The notes beneath the pieces are model-generated. The model did no database searches. It was not told the DNA's origin and saw only the letters and a program-made list of their open reading frames with translations. A DNA stretch of 64,000 nt. Source: Acidimicrobiia bacterium (GTDB taxonomy: Bacteria; Actinomycetota; Acidimicrobiia; Spongiisociales; ZC4RG35). Where the stretch lies: contig JANQRA010000013.1 in the NCBI GenBank assembly GCA_028284765.1, positions 1 through 64,000 on the forward strand, given 5' to 3'. The position numbers were made by a program, and so were the translations under genes. Positions 41,821 to 49,015 of the stretch are shown piece by piece; position 1 is the stretch's first letter; every line of letters starts with the position of its first letter.

Positions 41821-42125
41821 GCTTCGTCATCGCGGCGGTCGTGGTTGGTATCGGGACATACCTGAGTCGTGCCATCTTCATCCTGGCCCTTGCCAACCGT
41901 CGTATTCCGGATTCGGTCCTCGTGATGCTCCAGTTTGTCGCACCTGCGGTGCTGGCCGCCCTCGTGGTGGCGGTTCTCATCGACGAGAGCGGCTCTGCGG
42001 CGATAGGCATACCCGAGTTGGCAGCATTCGCCGCAGGTGGAGCAACGGCCTACAAGACCCGGAACCACATCGCGACTCTGGTGGTGGGTATGACCGTGTT
42101 CTGGGTCGTTCGCGCCCTTGTCTGA
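41817..42125 (+). CDS. azlD: AzlD-family amino-acid exporter small subunit
   Basis: A 102-residue protein with three to four helices: VIAAVVVGIGTYLSRAIFIL (the G-T-Y-x-x-R motif of AzlD), FVAPAVLAALVVAVLI with its conserved proline, and KTRNHIATLVVGMTVFWVVR. It starts at the TTG at 41817, which overlaps the azlC stop (TTGA); longer frames in this phase start inside azlC and are not coding there. It pairs with AzlC to export branched-chain amino acids or related compounds. Confidence 0.9.
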   Translation: MSFVIAAVVVGIGTYLSRAIFILALANRRIPDSVLVMLQFVAPAVLAALVVAVLIDESGSAAIGIPELAAFAAGGATAYKTRNHIATLVVGMTVFWVVRALV

Positions 42126-42139
42126 TTGAAAGACCCGTT

Positions 42140-42157
42140 TCAGCCGACCTCGGCTGA
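42140..42157. promoter_or_regulatory. 18-bp palindrome between azlD and the NCS2 permease gene
   Basis: TCAGCCGA-CC-TCGGCTGA is a perfect inverted repeat that starts 15 bases after azlD and lies about 10 bases upstream of a TATTTT -10 candidate (42168-42173). It may be an operator for the permease gene or a short terminator for azlCD. No purine-riboswitch core is present. Confidence 0.5.
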
Positions 42158-42204
42158 CGAATCCCGATATTTTGGTGACGCCAATGACTGGGAGGAGTTA
42201 GCCA

Positions 42205-43599
42205 ATGGCAACGGAAACGCCGACTGAATCGGTCGGCTCGAGCGGGCTCGATCGGTTCTTTCACATCTCGGAGCGAGGGTCCGACGTCGGTACCGAAGTG
42301 CGTGCCGGCATCACCACGTTCCTGGCGATGGCGTACATCATTTTCGTCAACCCGGCGATTCTCTCGAACGCCATCGATTTCGACGGAGCGTTCCCACAGC
42401 TTCTGACCGTTACGGCTTTGGCCGCGGCGTTCGGAACCTTGCTCATGGCGTTGTGGGCCAAGCTGCCGTTCGCGTTGGCGCCCGGCATGGGTTTGAACGC
42501 GTACTTCACGTTCACCGTGGTGCTTGGGCTCGGAATCGCATGGGAGACAGCGCTGGGTGCGGTCTTCGTTTCGGGCATCTTGTTCGCGATCATCGCCCTC
42601 ACCGGGCTGCGTGAATACGTGCTGAATGCCATCCCGCTTCATTTGAAGCACGCGATCACGGCCGGAATTGGAGCGTTCCTGGCGATCATCGGGTTTGTTG
42701 GAGCCGGATTCCTGCAGGACTCGGGCGCGACTTTTGTGACGGTTGGTGACTTCACAGGTCCTCTTCCGTGGGTTGCCCTCGGCGGCCTTGTCGTCACCGG
42801 AGTTCTCCTGGCCCGCAAGATGAAGGGGGCGATCCTCATTGGGATCCTCGCCATCACCGCGTTTGTGATGATCTTCGGTCTGGAGGCGTACAACTACGGG
42901 GGTGAAGCGCTCGAGAGCTTTGCCGGCTTCAACGACGGCATCTTCGGTTTCACTGCACCTAGCGATCTGATTGGTGCGATGGACATCGGAGCCGCTCTCG
43001 GTCTGGGTGTGATCAGCGTGGTCTTCACCTTCCTGTTCGTTGACTTCTTCGACACGGCCGGGACACTCATCGGTCTGGCTGAGAAGTCAGGGATGCTGGA
43101 CGAAGAGGGCAACATCGAGGCACCTCGTGCTGCGTTTGCCACTGACGGGACGGCGACGTCCGTGGGTGCTTTCCTCGGCACTTCGAGCACAACCACTTAC
43201 ATCGAGTCTGCTGCTGGTGTCGAAGAAGGCGGAAAGACCGGTCTCACGTCGTTGGTCGTGGCCGGGCTGTTCATTCTCGCCATCTTCGTCTCGCCTCTCG
43301 CACAGGCGGTGCCCGGCATCGCGACGTCGGCGGCGCTGATCATCATCGGTGCCATGATGATGACGGGTGCGACCAAGGTGGATTGGTCCGACTACACGAA
43401 GTCGATCCCGGCCTTCATTGCGATCGTTGGTATGCCCTTCACCTACTCGATCACGTTTGGCATCAGCCTTGCGCTGGTGGCCCACACGCTGATCATGGCT
43501 CTGTCCGGGAAGATCAAGGAAATTCACCCTGTCCTTTGGATACTGACGATCCTGATCATTCTCCTGGAGGCGGGTTTTATCGATCGTTGGTTCGGCTGA
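42205..43599 (+). CDS. NCS2-family purine permease (guanine/hypoxanthine or adenine type)
   Basis: A 464-residue transporter of the AzgA-like NCS2 group with about 12-14 helices. Visible family motifs: EVRAGITTFLAMAYIIFVNP near the start, LPFALAPGMGLNAYFTFTVV, VFTFLFVDFFDTAGTLIGLA and ATDGTATSVGAFLGTSSTTT followed by YIESAAGVEEGGKTG. These are the substrate-site regions of proton-driven purine base importers. A strong Shine-Dalgarno (GGAGGAG, 42191-42197) precedes ATG 42205. With deoD 1 kb upstream it fits purine salvage. A strong terminator follows. Confidence 0.94.
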   Translation: MATETPTESVGSSGLDRFFHISERGSDVGTEVRAGITTFLAMAYIIFVNPAILSNAIDFDGAFPQLLTVTALAAAFGTLLMALWAKLPFALAPGMGLNAYFTFTVVLGLGIAWETALGAVFVSGILFAIIALTGLREYVLNAIPLHLKHAITAGIGAFLAIIGFVGAGFLQDSGATFVTVGDFTGPLPWVALGGLVVTGVLLARKMKGAILIGILAITAFVMIFGLEAYNYGGEALESFAGFNDGIFGFTAPSDLIGAMDIGAALGLGVISVVFTFLFVDFFDTAGTLIGLAEKSGMLDEEGNIEAPRAAFATDGTATSVGAFLGTSSTTTYIESAAGVEEGGKTGLTSLVVAGLFILAIFVSPLAQAVPGIATSAALIIIGAMMMTGATKVDWSDYTKSIPAFIAIVGMPFTYSITFGISLALVAHTLIMALSGKIKEIHPVLWILTILIILLEAGFIDRWFG

Positions 43600-43628
43600 G
43601 TCGAAACTCACACAACAGACCTATACGG

Positions 43629-43653
43629 AAAGGCCCCCGGTTTGGGGGCCTTT
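43629..43653 (+). terminator. Intrinsic terminator after the NCS2 permease gene
   Basis: AAAGGCCCCC (43629-43638) and GGGGGCCTTT (43644-43653) form a perfect 10-bp stem with a 5-base loop, ending in TTTC. It isolates the permease gene from the regulator gene that follows and is symmetrical enough to work on both strands. Confidence 0.85.
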
Positions 43654-43676
43654 CTCGTGGAGAACGCTCCGGTAGC

Positions 43677-43709
43677 TTGACACACTCATAGTGTTCAGTA
43701 CATACTGAA
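43677..43709 (+). promoter_or_regulatory. Promoter with two operator-like palindromes
   Basis: A consensus -35 TTGACA (43677-43682) lies 18 bases before CATACT (43701-43706), which ends seven bases before ATG 43714. Two inverted repeats fill the promoter: ACACT-CAT-AGTGT (43682-43694) in the spacer and TTCAGTA-CA-TACTGAA (43694-43709) over the -10. This is the layout of a self-repressing regulator, and the regulator gene follows directly. Confidence 0.75.
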
Positions 43710-43713
43710 AGTT

Positions 43714-44181
43714 ATGAAACCAACGGCCGAGCAGTCGGACTTCATCGAGAGGATCGGTCGTTGGTGGGAGCGTGCCGGCACTCGAAGCGCGGGTCGGATT
43801 CTGGGGTGGCTGATGATCTGCGACCCGGCACATCGATCAGCGAGTCAACTGGTTGAAGAACTTCAGCTCAGTGCAGGGTCGGTGAGCACCCAGACAACGG
43901 CCCTCGAACAAATGGGCTTGGTCGAACGGACGACCTTTCCTGGCGACCGGGCTTCTTACTACCGGCTTAGGCCACATGTGTGGATGCAATTGATGGCGGC
44001 CCGGCAGGGTGAGATAGCTGTGCTCAAAGAGCTTGCCGAGGCCGGAACAGAGATCCTGCCTGAGGAGAGCCCGGACCGGGTGACCGACCTGCACATGGTT
44101 GCGAGTTTTTTTCTCGATGAGTGGCCGGGAATTCTCGGGCGGCTGCGTGAACGTATGGAAACGGAGAAAGACGATGAATGA
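43714..44181 (+). CDS. GbsR/MarR-like transcriptional regulator
   Basis: A 155-residue winged-helix protein. The DNA-binding part is about 25-90: GRILGWLMICDPAHRSASQL, then ELQLSAGSVSTQTTALEQMG as recognition helix region and LVERTTFPGDRASYYRLRP as the wing. The C-terminal helices would make a dimer. It resembles GbsR/PadR-like MarR proteins that control ABC exporters. The promoter carries two palindromes that are likely its own target. Its stop overlaps the ATPase gene by eight bases, so it is expressed with the transporter it probably represses. Confidence 0.88.
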   Translation: MKPTAEQSDFIERIGRWWERAGTRSAGRILGWLMICDPAHRSASQLVEELQLSAGSVSTQTTALEQMGLVERTTFPGDRASYYRLRPHVWMQLMAARQGEIAVLKELAEAGTEILPEESPDRVTDLHMVASFFLDEWPGILGRLRERMETEKDDE

Positions 44182-45076
44182 GATAGCGATCAAGACCGAA
44201 GGCCTGACCAAGCACTACGGACAGGTGAGGGCGCTCGAAGATCTCGATTTAGAGGTCAAGACAGGAGAGGTATTCGGCTTCTTGGGCCCCAATGGGGCGG
44301 GCAAGACGACGATGATTCGGACGGTCCTCGACCTCATCAGGCCGACCTCCGGATCGGCGTCGATTCTCGGCTTCGACACTCATGCAGACTCAGTCGAGAT
44401 TCGGCGTCATGTGAGCTATCTCCCGTCGGATCTTGCGATGTACGACGATCTGACTGGCCGGGACATGATCACTTACTTCGCCAACCTCCGTGGAGGTGTC
44501 GACGAGTCCTACGTCAACGAACTGGCCAGCCGGCTTCAGGCCGACCTCACCAAGAAGATCGGCGACTATTCGTCAGGCAATCGCCAGAAGGTCGGGCTGA
44601 TTCTCGCTTTCATGAACAAGCCGCAGCTCATCATCATGGACGAGCCCTCGTCCGGTCTCGACCCGTTGGTCCAACGTGAGTTCCAGACGATGATGCGTGA
44701 GGTAGCGGCTGAGGGCAGGTGTGTGTTCTTGTCGAGTCACACCCTCTCCGAAGTGCAACGGGTGGCAGACAGGGTCGGAATCATCAGACAAGGGCGGCTG
44801 GTCGATGTCGAGTTCGTTGACGATCTTCGTTCCAAGGCGGTTCGAAAGGTGGAGCTTCAATTCACCCAGCCGGTGGATGCGTCGGTTTTCGCTGGCGTGC
44901 CCGGTGTTCGCGATGTTTCTGCGGCCAGTCACCATGCCGTGATGTCGTTCGACGGGAAGATGGACGACCTGCTCAGGGTGGCGACCGAACGCTACGAGCT
45001 GGTCGACATCAGTACCCAGGAAGCGGATCTCGAAGAGATCTTCCTCGAGTACTACCGGCCTGAGAAGGTGAGCTGA
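44174..45076 (+). CDS. ABC transporter ATP-binding protein
   Basis: A 300-residue ATPase: Walker A FLGPNGAGKTTMIR, signature YSSGNRQKVGLILAF, Walker B LIIMDEPSSGLDP and switch VFLSSHTLSEVQRVAD. The signature S-S-G-N differs from LSGG, as in other CcmA/NatA-like exporter ATPases. ATG 44174 lies within the end of the regulator gene and has GGAG upstream; the earlier in-frame start at 44099 is inside the regulator gene and was rejected. The stop shares a base with the permease start (TGATG). Confidence 0.94.
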   Translation: MNEIAIKTEGLTKHYGQVRALEDLDLEVKTGEVFGFLGPNGAGKTTMIRTVLDLIRPTSGSASILGFDTHADSVEIRRHVSYLPSDLAMYDDLTGRDMITYFANLRGGVDESYVNELASRLQADLTKKIGDYSSGNRQKVGLILAFMNKPQLIIMDEPSSGLDPLVQREFQTMMREVAAEGRCVFLSSHTLSEVQRVADRVGIIRQGRLVDVEFVDDLRSKAVRKVELQFTQPVDASVFAGVPGVRDVSAASHHAVMSFDGKMDDLLRVATERYELVDISTQEADLEEIFLEYYRPEKVS

Positions 45077-46728
45077 TGTTCGCCAACGTTTTCACCAAGG
45101 CAACGAGGGACAACCTCCCGGCCGGGCTTTTTGGAGCGCTGGCACTTGCCTTCTTTCTCTTCTTTGCGATGTGGGTGTATCGAGATGTCGACACCTCGTT
45201 CTACTTCGACTTGCCCGCAGGCATCCTCGAGTTGGTGGGTATCAACCCCGAGGGTGAGGGAACCGGGGCCATTGCATTCGGCTCGATCTACAACCTGATG
45301 GGAGCGTTCACAATCGCCGGCCTGGCTCTGAGTTGGGGCGCTTCTTCCATCGCCGGTGAAGAGCGGGACGGAACGCTGGGATTCCTCCTTGGCAATCCGG
45401 TGAGTCGGCGGGGCGTGCTCGTCTCGAAGACAGTCTCGATGGTTCTCATCGTCGCGTTGATGAGCCTCAACCTCTGGGGCTTGGGGATCGCTTCTGCGGC
45501 CGTCCTCGACGTTTCAACAGATGGCCTTTTCGTCGGTGCGATCACCTTTGCGATGTTCGTCAACAGCCTCTTCTATGGGTTCTTGGCTTTGGCAATTGGA
45601 GCCTGGGTGGGCCGGAGAAGTGTTGCGTCCGGTGCGACTGCAGGGTTGATGATCGTCGGGTACCTGGCTGCCAATCTGCTCCCCCTTGCAGATCTCGAAT
45701 GGCTGGCGCGCCTGTTCCCCTGGTACTACTTCAGTTCAAGTGCACCGATCAACAACGGCCTCGACTGGGCTCACGTCGGGATTCTGATCGGTCTGTCCGT
45801 GGCTCTCTTCATCGGCGCATACGTCGGGGTCCAGCGCAGAGACCTCCGCGAAAAGGGAACGGACGTCACTCTCCTCGACCGGTTGCGGTCACATCCCTCA
45901 ACGGAGAAGCTCATTGAACGTCTCGCGGGATCGGCTCGTGTGTCCAGAATCTCTACCAAGACGCTCTCCGAGCATCAGGGCCTGTTCACAGTCACCTCGG
46001 CCATCATGTTCTACATGGGGGTGTTGATACCCCCGCTGTATTCGCTGATCCCTGAAGACTTCGTTGAGATCTTCGCTTCATTCCCCGATGCCCTGGTGGC
46101 GATGATCGGGGGCGTCGATATGGGCACACCAACCGGTTTCCTCACAGGGGAGGTCTTTGCCTTGGTCGGTCCCATCGCGATCATCGTTCTGTGCGCCTCG
46201 ATCGGTGCCAGGGCGTTGGCAGGTGAGGAAGAGAGCCGGACCATGGGCCTTCTTCTTTCGAATCCGATCACCAGGGGACATGTTGTCCGCGAGAAGGCGG
46301 TTGCCATGGTCGGCTACGCGTTCGGCTTCGGGCTGGTCACCTTCTTCGGCACCTGGCTCGGTGTTTGGCTCGGTGGCCTTGACGATGTGGGAGTTGGTGG
46401 GATTGCTGCGATCTCCGTCCTTCTGACTCTGTTTGGGCTGGTATTCGGAGGGGTGGCTCTGGCGATCAGCGCCGCAACAGGGAGGCGAACGTGGGCAACG
46501 ATGGGTACGACTGGAGTTGCCATCGTCGCGTGGTTCATCTTCTCGTTCTTCCCGTTGTCCGAGACCTTCGAGTCGCTCACGGTGCTCTCACCGTTCGATT
46601 GGTATCTGGGCAGCGACCCGCTGCTGAATGGCATGGACTGGATGGGTGCGGCGCTGCTCGGAGGAGCGTTCCTGGGCCTCGTCGCGGCTTCTCTCGCCCT
46701 TTTCAGTAAGCGGGACTTGCGTGGATAA
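45076..46728 (+). CDS. ABC-2 type permease, fused double unit
   Basis: A 550-residue membrane protein with about twelve helices in two homologous halves. Corresponding pieces are SIAGEERDGTLGFLLGNPVSRRGVLVSK (shorter core EERDGTLGFLLGNPVSR) and ALAGEEESRTMGLLLSNPIT, each followed by a helix pair, and SPFDWYLGSDPLLNGMDW in the second half mirrored by FPWYYFSSSAPINNGLDW in the first. One polypeptide thus supplies both halves of the channel for the ATPase gene before it. Substrate unknown; a drug or toxic-compound exporter is plausible given the local MarR-type control. Confidence 0.9.
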   Translation: MFANVFTKATRDNLPAGLFGALALAFFLFFAMWVYRDVDTSFYFDLPAGILELVGINPEGEGTGAIAFGSIYNLMGAFTIAGLALSWGASSIAGEERDGTLGFLLGNPVSRRGVLVSKTVSMVLIVALMSLNLWGLGIASAAVLDVSTDGLFVGAITFAMFVNSLFYGFLALAIGAWVGRRSVASGATAGLMIVGYLAANLLPLADLEWLARLFPWYYFSSSAPINNGLDWAHVGILIGLSVALFIGAYVGVQRRDLREKGTDVTLLDRLRSHPSTEKLIERLAGSARVSRISTKTLSEHQGLFTVTSAIMFYMGVLIPPLYSLIPEDFVEIFASFPDALVAMIGGVDMGTPTGFLTGEVFALVGPIAIIVLCASIGARALAGEEESRTMGLLLSNPITRGHVVREKAVAMVGYAFGFGLVTFFGTWLGVWLGGLDDVGVGGIAAISVLLTLFGLVFGGVALAISAATGRRTWATMGTTGVAIVAWFIFSFFPLSETFESLTVLSPFDWYLGSDPLLNGMDWMGAALLGGAFLGLVAASLALFSKRDLRG

Positions 46729-46731
46729 CCT
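46726..46731 (+). promoter_or_regulatory. -10 box for leaderless gene at 46738
   Basis: TAACCT overlaps the TAA stop of the permease gene and ends six bases before ATG 46738. Confidence 0.5.
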
Positions 46732-46737
46732 CGGCGC

Positions 46738-47115
46738 ATGACCGACTTCCTGCTCAACGCTCACGATGGCTGGCAATACGTAACGCTTCTGGCAGTTCTG
46801 GTTTCGCTGGGGCTCTCGTTCACCCAGCTGATGACGCCCCGGAAACTGCAGATCTACCGTCTCACTGCAGTGGCTGTCGATATCCAGGTCGCCTTGGGGA
46901 TCGTTCTCTGGCTCGACGTCTCAGGCTGGAGCCTCGGGTTCCTCCAGGGCTGGCTCCACCCGTTGGCGGGCCTCGCTGCTCTCGGCGTGTTGCACGCCTT
47001 TGTGTCTCGAGCCAAAAGGGCCTCGGCTGAGGATGGCAATCGTGTCGTACGTACGGGCCTGATCATTGCCACGTTGTTGGTTGTGGCTGCGATTGGTATC
47101 ACCGAGTTCGCCTGA
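46738..47115 (+). CDS. Four-helix membrane protein of unknown function
   Basis: A 125-residue protein with four predicted membrane helices: YVTLLAVLVSLGLSFTQLMT, LTAVAVDIQVALGIVLWLDV, GWLHPLAGLAALGVLHAFVS and GLIIATLLVVAAIGITEFA. A histidine in the third helix (W-L-H-P) and another in VLHAFVS are reminiscent of small heme- or copper-related membrane proteins, but no family can be named. It follows the exporter operon by nine bases and has its own leaderless -10 box. Confidence 0.72.
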   Translation: MTDFLLNAHDGWQYVTLLAVLVSLGLSFTQLMTPRKLQIYRLTAVAVDIQVALGIVLWLDVSGWSLGFLQGWLHPLAGLAALGVLHAFVSRAKRASAEDGNRVVRTGLIIATLLVVAAIGITEFA

Positions 47116-47117
47116 TC

Positions 47118-47825
47118 TCAGTCGGGCTGGAAGACCCCGACCAGTGCGGTGGCTGCGTTCGGGTTGGATCCAGTGAGGGAAGCCAAGATCGCATCGATCA
47201 CTTTCAGTCGACCCGCTTCCACATGATCGCGTGCGATCTTCGCAGCCAGATGGTGGTTTCCTTTGATGATGGCGTCCACCAGCTCCCTGTGGCCGTTGAT
47301 GTGATCGCCGATGCTCGGGCTCAGGTCGAGACCTGCAAAGTAGAGACGTTGGGAACCGTCGAGAAGGCTCGCCAGAGAGGACGCTAGGCGCGCATTCCCT
47401 GACGCCTCGGCGAGAGCCGTGTGGAAGCGTCTGATGTGATCGACTCGGTCTTCGTAAGACGCTTCGTCGTCGACGTCGGCCAGCTCGCGGAGGCCCTGCA
47501 GCTGTTCGGGGTTCGCTCTTTCTGCCGCCAACTCCGCTGCTGCCGGTTCGAGTAACAGCCTGAGCTGGAAGATCTCCTGCACGTCGGCCAGTGTGATCTC
47601 GGCAACCCGATAGCCCTGGCGTGGCGTCGCGACTACGAGCCCTTCTTGGGACAGCGCTCCAAGCGCCTCTCTCACGGGTGTCTTGCTGACCCCTAGCTGC
47701 TCCGCAATGTCACCCTCGTAGAGGGCAGTTCCCGGAGTGTGAGTGCAGTTGAGGATGTCGTGTTTGATCGATTCGTACGCGCGAGAAGCAGCACTCTTGC
47801 CAGGAGCGTCGGAGCCTGTGATCAA
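47118..47825 (-). CDS. GntR-family (FadR/FCD) transcriptional regulator
   Basis: A 235-residue repressor-type protein: winged helix at about 12-80 (GDIAEQLGVSKTPVREALGA, LSQEGLVVATPRQGYRV) and a C-terminal all-helical FCD ligand domain with the metal/acid-binding pattern DHIRRFHTALAEASGN ... INGHRELVDAIIKGNHHLAAKIARDHV (histidines in RFH, GHRE and RDHV). It starts at TTG 47825, overlapping the nitrilase stop (TTGA), so it is expressed with the nitrilase it probably controls. Confidence 0.9.
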   Translation of the reverse strand: MITGSDAPGKSAASRAYESIKHDILNCTHTPGTALYEGDIAEQLGVSKTPVREALGALSQEGLVVATPRQGYRVAEITLADVQEIFQLRLLLEPAAAELAAERANPEQLQGLRELADVDDEASYEDRVDHIRRFHTALAEASGNARLASSLASLLDGSQRLYFAGLDLSPSIGDHINGHRELVDAIIKGNHHLAAKIARDHVEAGRLKVIDAILASLTGSNPNAATALVGVFQPD

Positions 47826-48760
47826 TGGCTTTCCTCTCGCGTCCGTACCCTCAAGTCGAAGATCTCACCGCGTGAGTAATGGCCTGCCACATCGAAGTCG
47901 AACTTGCCACGGACGGTTTCTCTCAGGTCGAGATCAGCGATGAGGATCTCCTCGGATTCGATGCTGGGTCCGGCGAGAAACTCGCCGAACGGGTTGACGA
48001 TGCAGCTGGCGCCCCTGGTTATGAGAGTGTCCGGGTCGTCGCCGAAGGCTGATTCGTACCGGTCCGGGTAGTCGGCTCTCGTGGCGTACTGGTTTGCGCT
48101 CAGCACGAAGCAACGGCCCTCCACAGCGATATGTTGCACGGTCGCCAGCCAGGTGTCCCGAGAATCAGCCGTTGGCGCACACCAGATCTGGATGTTCTGC
48201 TGATACAGAGTCATCCTCAACATCGGCATGTAGTTCTCCCAGCAGATGGCATTCCCTATATTGCCGATAGGTGTTTGGTGAACATCGAGATCTGAACCAT
48301 CTCCGAATCCCCATATGAGCCGTTCGCTCCCGGTGGGCATGACCTTTCTGTGGTTGCCAATTAGACCGTCATCAGGCGAGAACGTGAGAGCGGAGCAGTA
48401 GAGGGTCCCGGCGTCGCGCTCGATACATCCCATAACCAGGTGAACACCCAGCTCGGCGGAGAGGTCGGCCAACTCCTGCACCTCGGGGCCGGGCACATCA
48501 ATTGCTGAATCCCAATAATCGGCAAAGAGATCCCTAGCCAGTTCCGAGCGAGATCCAACGACTGTGTCGAAGTCCATGCCGCGGGGGTACGCGGACAAGA
48601 AGGCCTCGGGGAATACCAAGAGATCCGCGCCTCGCGACTTTGCCTCACGGGCCAGCTCAGTGGCCTTGACCAAGGTTGCCTTCGGCTGATAGCCCACCGG
48701 GGCCGCCTGTATCACAGCTGCTCGGAGACTGTTGGTTGGAAAGCTCTGCGGGCCAGTCAT
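47822..48760 (-). CDS. Nitrilase (carbon-nitrogen hydrolase)
   Basis: A 312-residue enzyme with the Glu-Lys-Cys triad of the superfamily: E52 in VFPEAFLSAYPRG, K139 in NHRKVMPTGSERLIWG, and C173 in NAICWENYMPMLR. The CWENYMP context and length fit true nitrilases, which turn nitriles into acids and ammonia, more than amidases. Substrate unknown. ATG 48760 follows TACTCT by seven bases; the extension to 48934 runs through the divergent promoter region and was rejected. Regulated probably by the coupled GntR protein. Confidence 0.92.
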   Translation of the reverse strand: MTGPQSFPTNSLRAAVIQAAPVGYQPKATLVKATELAREAKSRGADLLVFPEAFLSAYPRGMDFDTVVGSRSELARDLFADYWDSAIDVPGPEVQELADLSAELGVHLVMGCIERDAGTLYCSALTFSPDDGLIGNHRKVMPTGSERLIWGFGDGSDLDVHQTPIGNIGNAICWENYMPMLRMTLYQQNIQIWCAPTADSRDTWLATVQHIAVEGRCFVLSANQYATRADYPDRYESAFGDDPDTLITRGASCIVNPFGEFLAGPSIESEEILIADLDLRETVRGKFDFDVAGHYSRGEIFDLRVRTREESH

Positions 48761-48767
48761 AGAATTC

Positions 48768-48773
48768 AGAGTA
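48768..48773 (-). promoter_or_regulatory. -10 box for leaderless nitrilase gene
   Basis: On the minus strand TACTCT lies seven bases before ATG 48760. The 55 bases between it and the divergent promoter at 48828 could hold the GntR target, but I see no clear FadR-type repeat. Confidence 0.5.
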
Positions 48774-48827
48774 CGAGAGCCAACGTGCGCCTGCTCTCTG
48801 CGTGCGTATGCAAAGATGAATATCTGG

Positions 48828-48857
48828 TTGACATCGGAGAAATATTGCTCATATGCT
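48828..48857 (+). promoter_or_regulatory. Strong sigma-70-type promoter for the 48.9-60 kb operon
   Basis: TTGACA (48828-48833), an 18-base spacer and TATGCT (48852-48857). The ATG at 48863 lies five bases after the -10, so the first product would be the leaderless 50-residue ORF. This is the only near-consensus promoter found before the CDF transporter and the genes after it. Confidence 0.75.
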
Positions 48858-48862
48858 AGCCC

Positions 48863-49015
48863 ATGGCTCAAGTCGTTTATCCGGAAGTTGGCTGTGTCCG
48901 ACGTGCGGATCCCTCGCTGATCAGACGTAACCACACCGTCGCTATCGTGAAACTCCGGGTCAGGACGCCGATAAGCGCAAGGATGGATGCTTTGAACGCC
49001 AGGTTGTCAACGTGA
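48863..49015 (+). CDS. 50-residue small protein upstream of the CDF transporter
   Basis: ATG 48863 opens a frame of 50 codons (begins MAQVVYPEVGCVRRADPSLI, ends MDALNARLST) that stops with TGA at 49013-49015. The stop overlaps the GTG start of the CDF gene by four bases (GTGA), the same coupling used elsewhere in the window. A strong promoter ends five bases before the ATG. The peptide is basic, with one Cys and no membrane segment or signal. No family is recognised. It could be a real small protein or a leader whose translation sets expression of the metal transporter. Confidence 0.6.
   Translation: MAQVVYPEVGCVRRADPSLIRRNHTVAIVKLRVRTPISARMDALNARLST

Noticed and set aside
42126-42204. Purine riboswitch before the NCS2 permease
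   Set aside because: The leader is too short and lacks the conserved junction sequences of purine riboswitches; only a palindrome and a Shine-Dalgarno are visible.
47822-48934. 370-codon nitrilase frame
   Set aside because: The first 58 codons run over the divergent promoter region and lack family similarity; ATG 48760 with its -10 box fits better.
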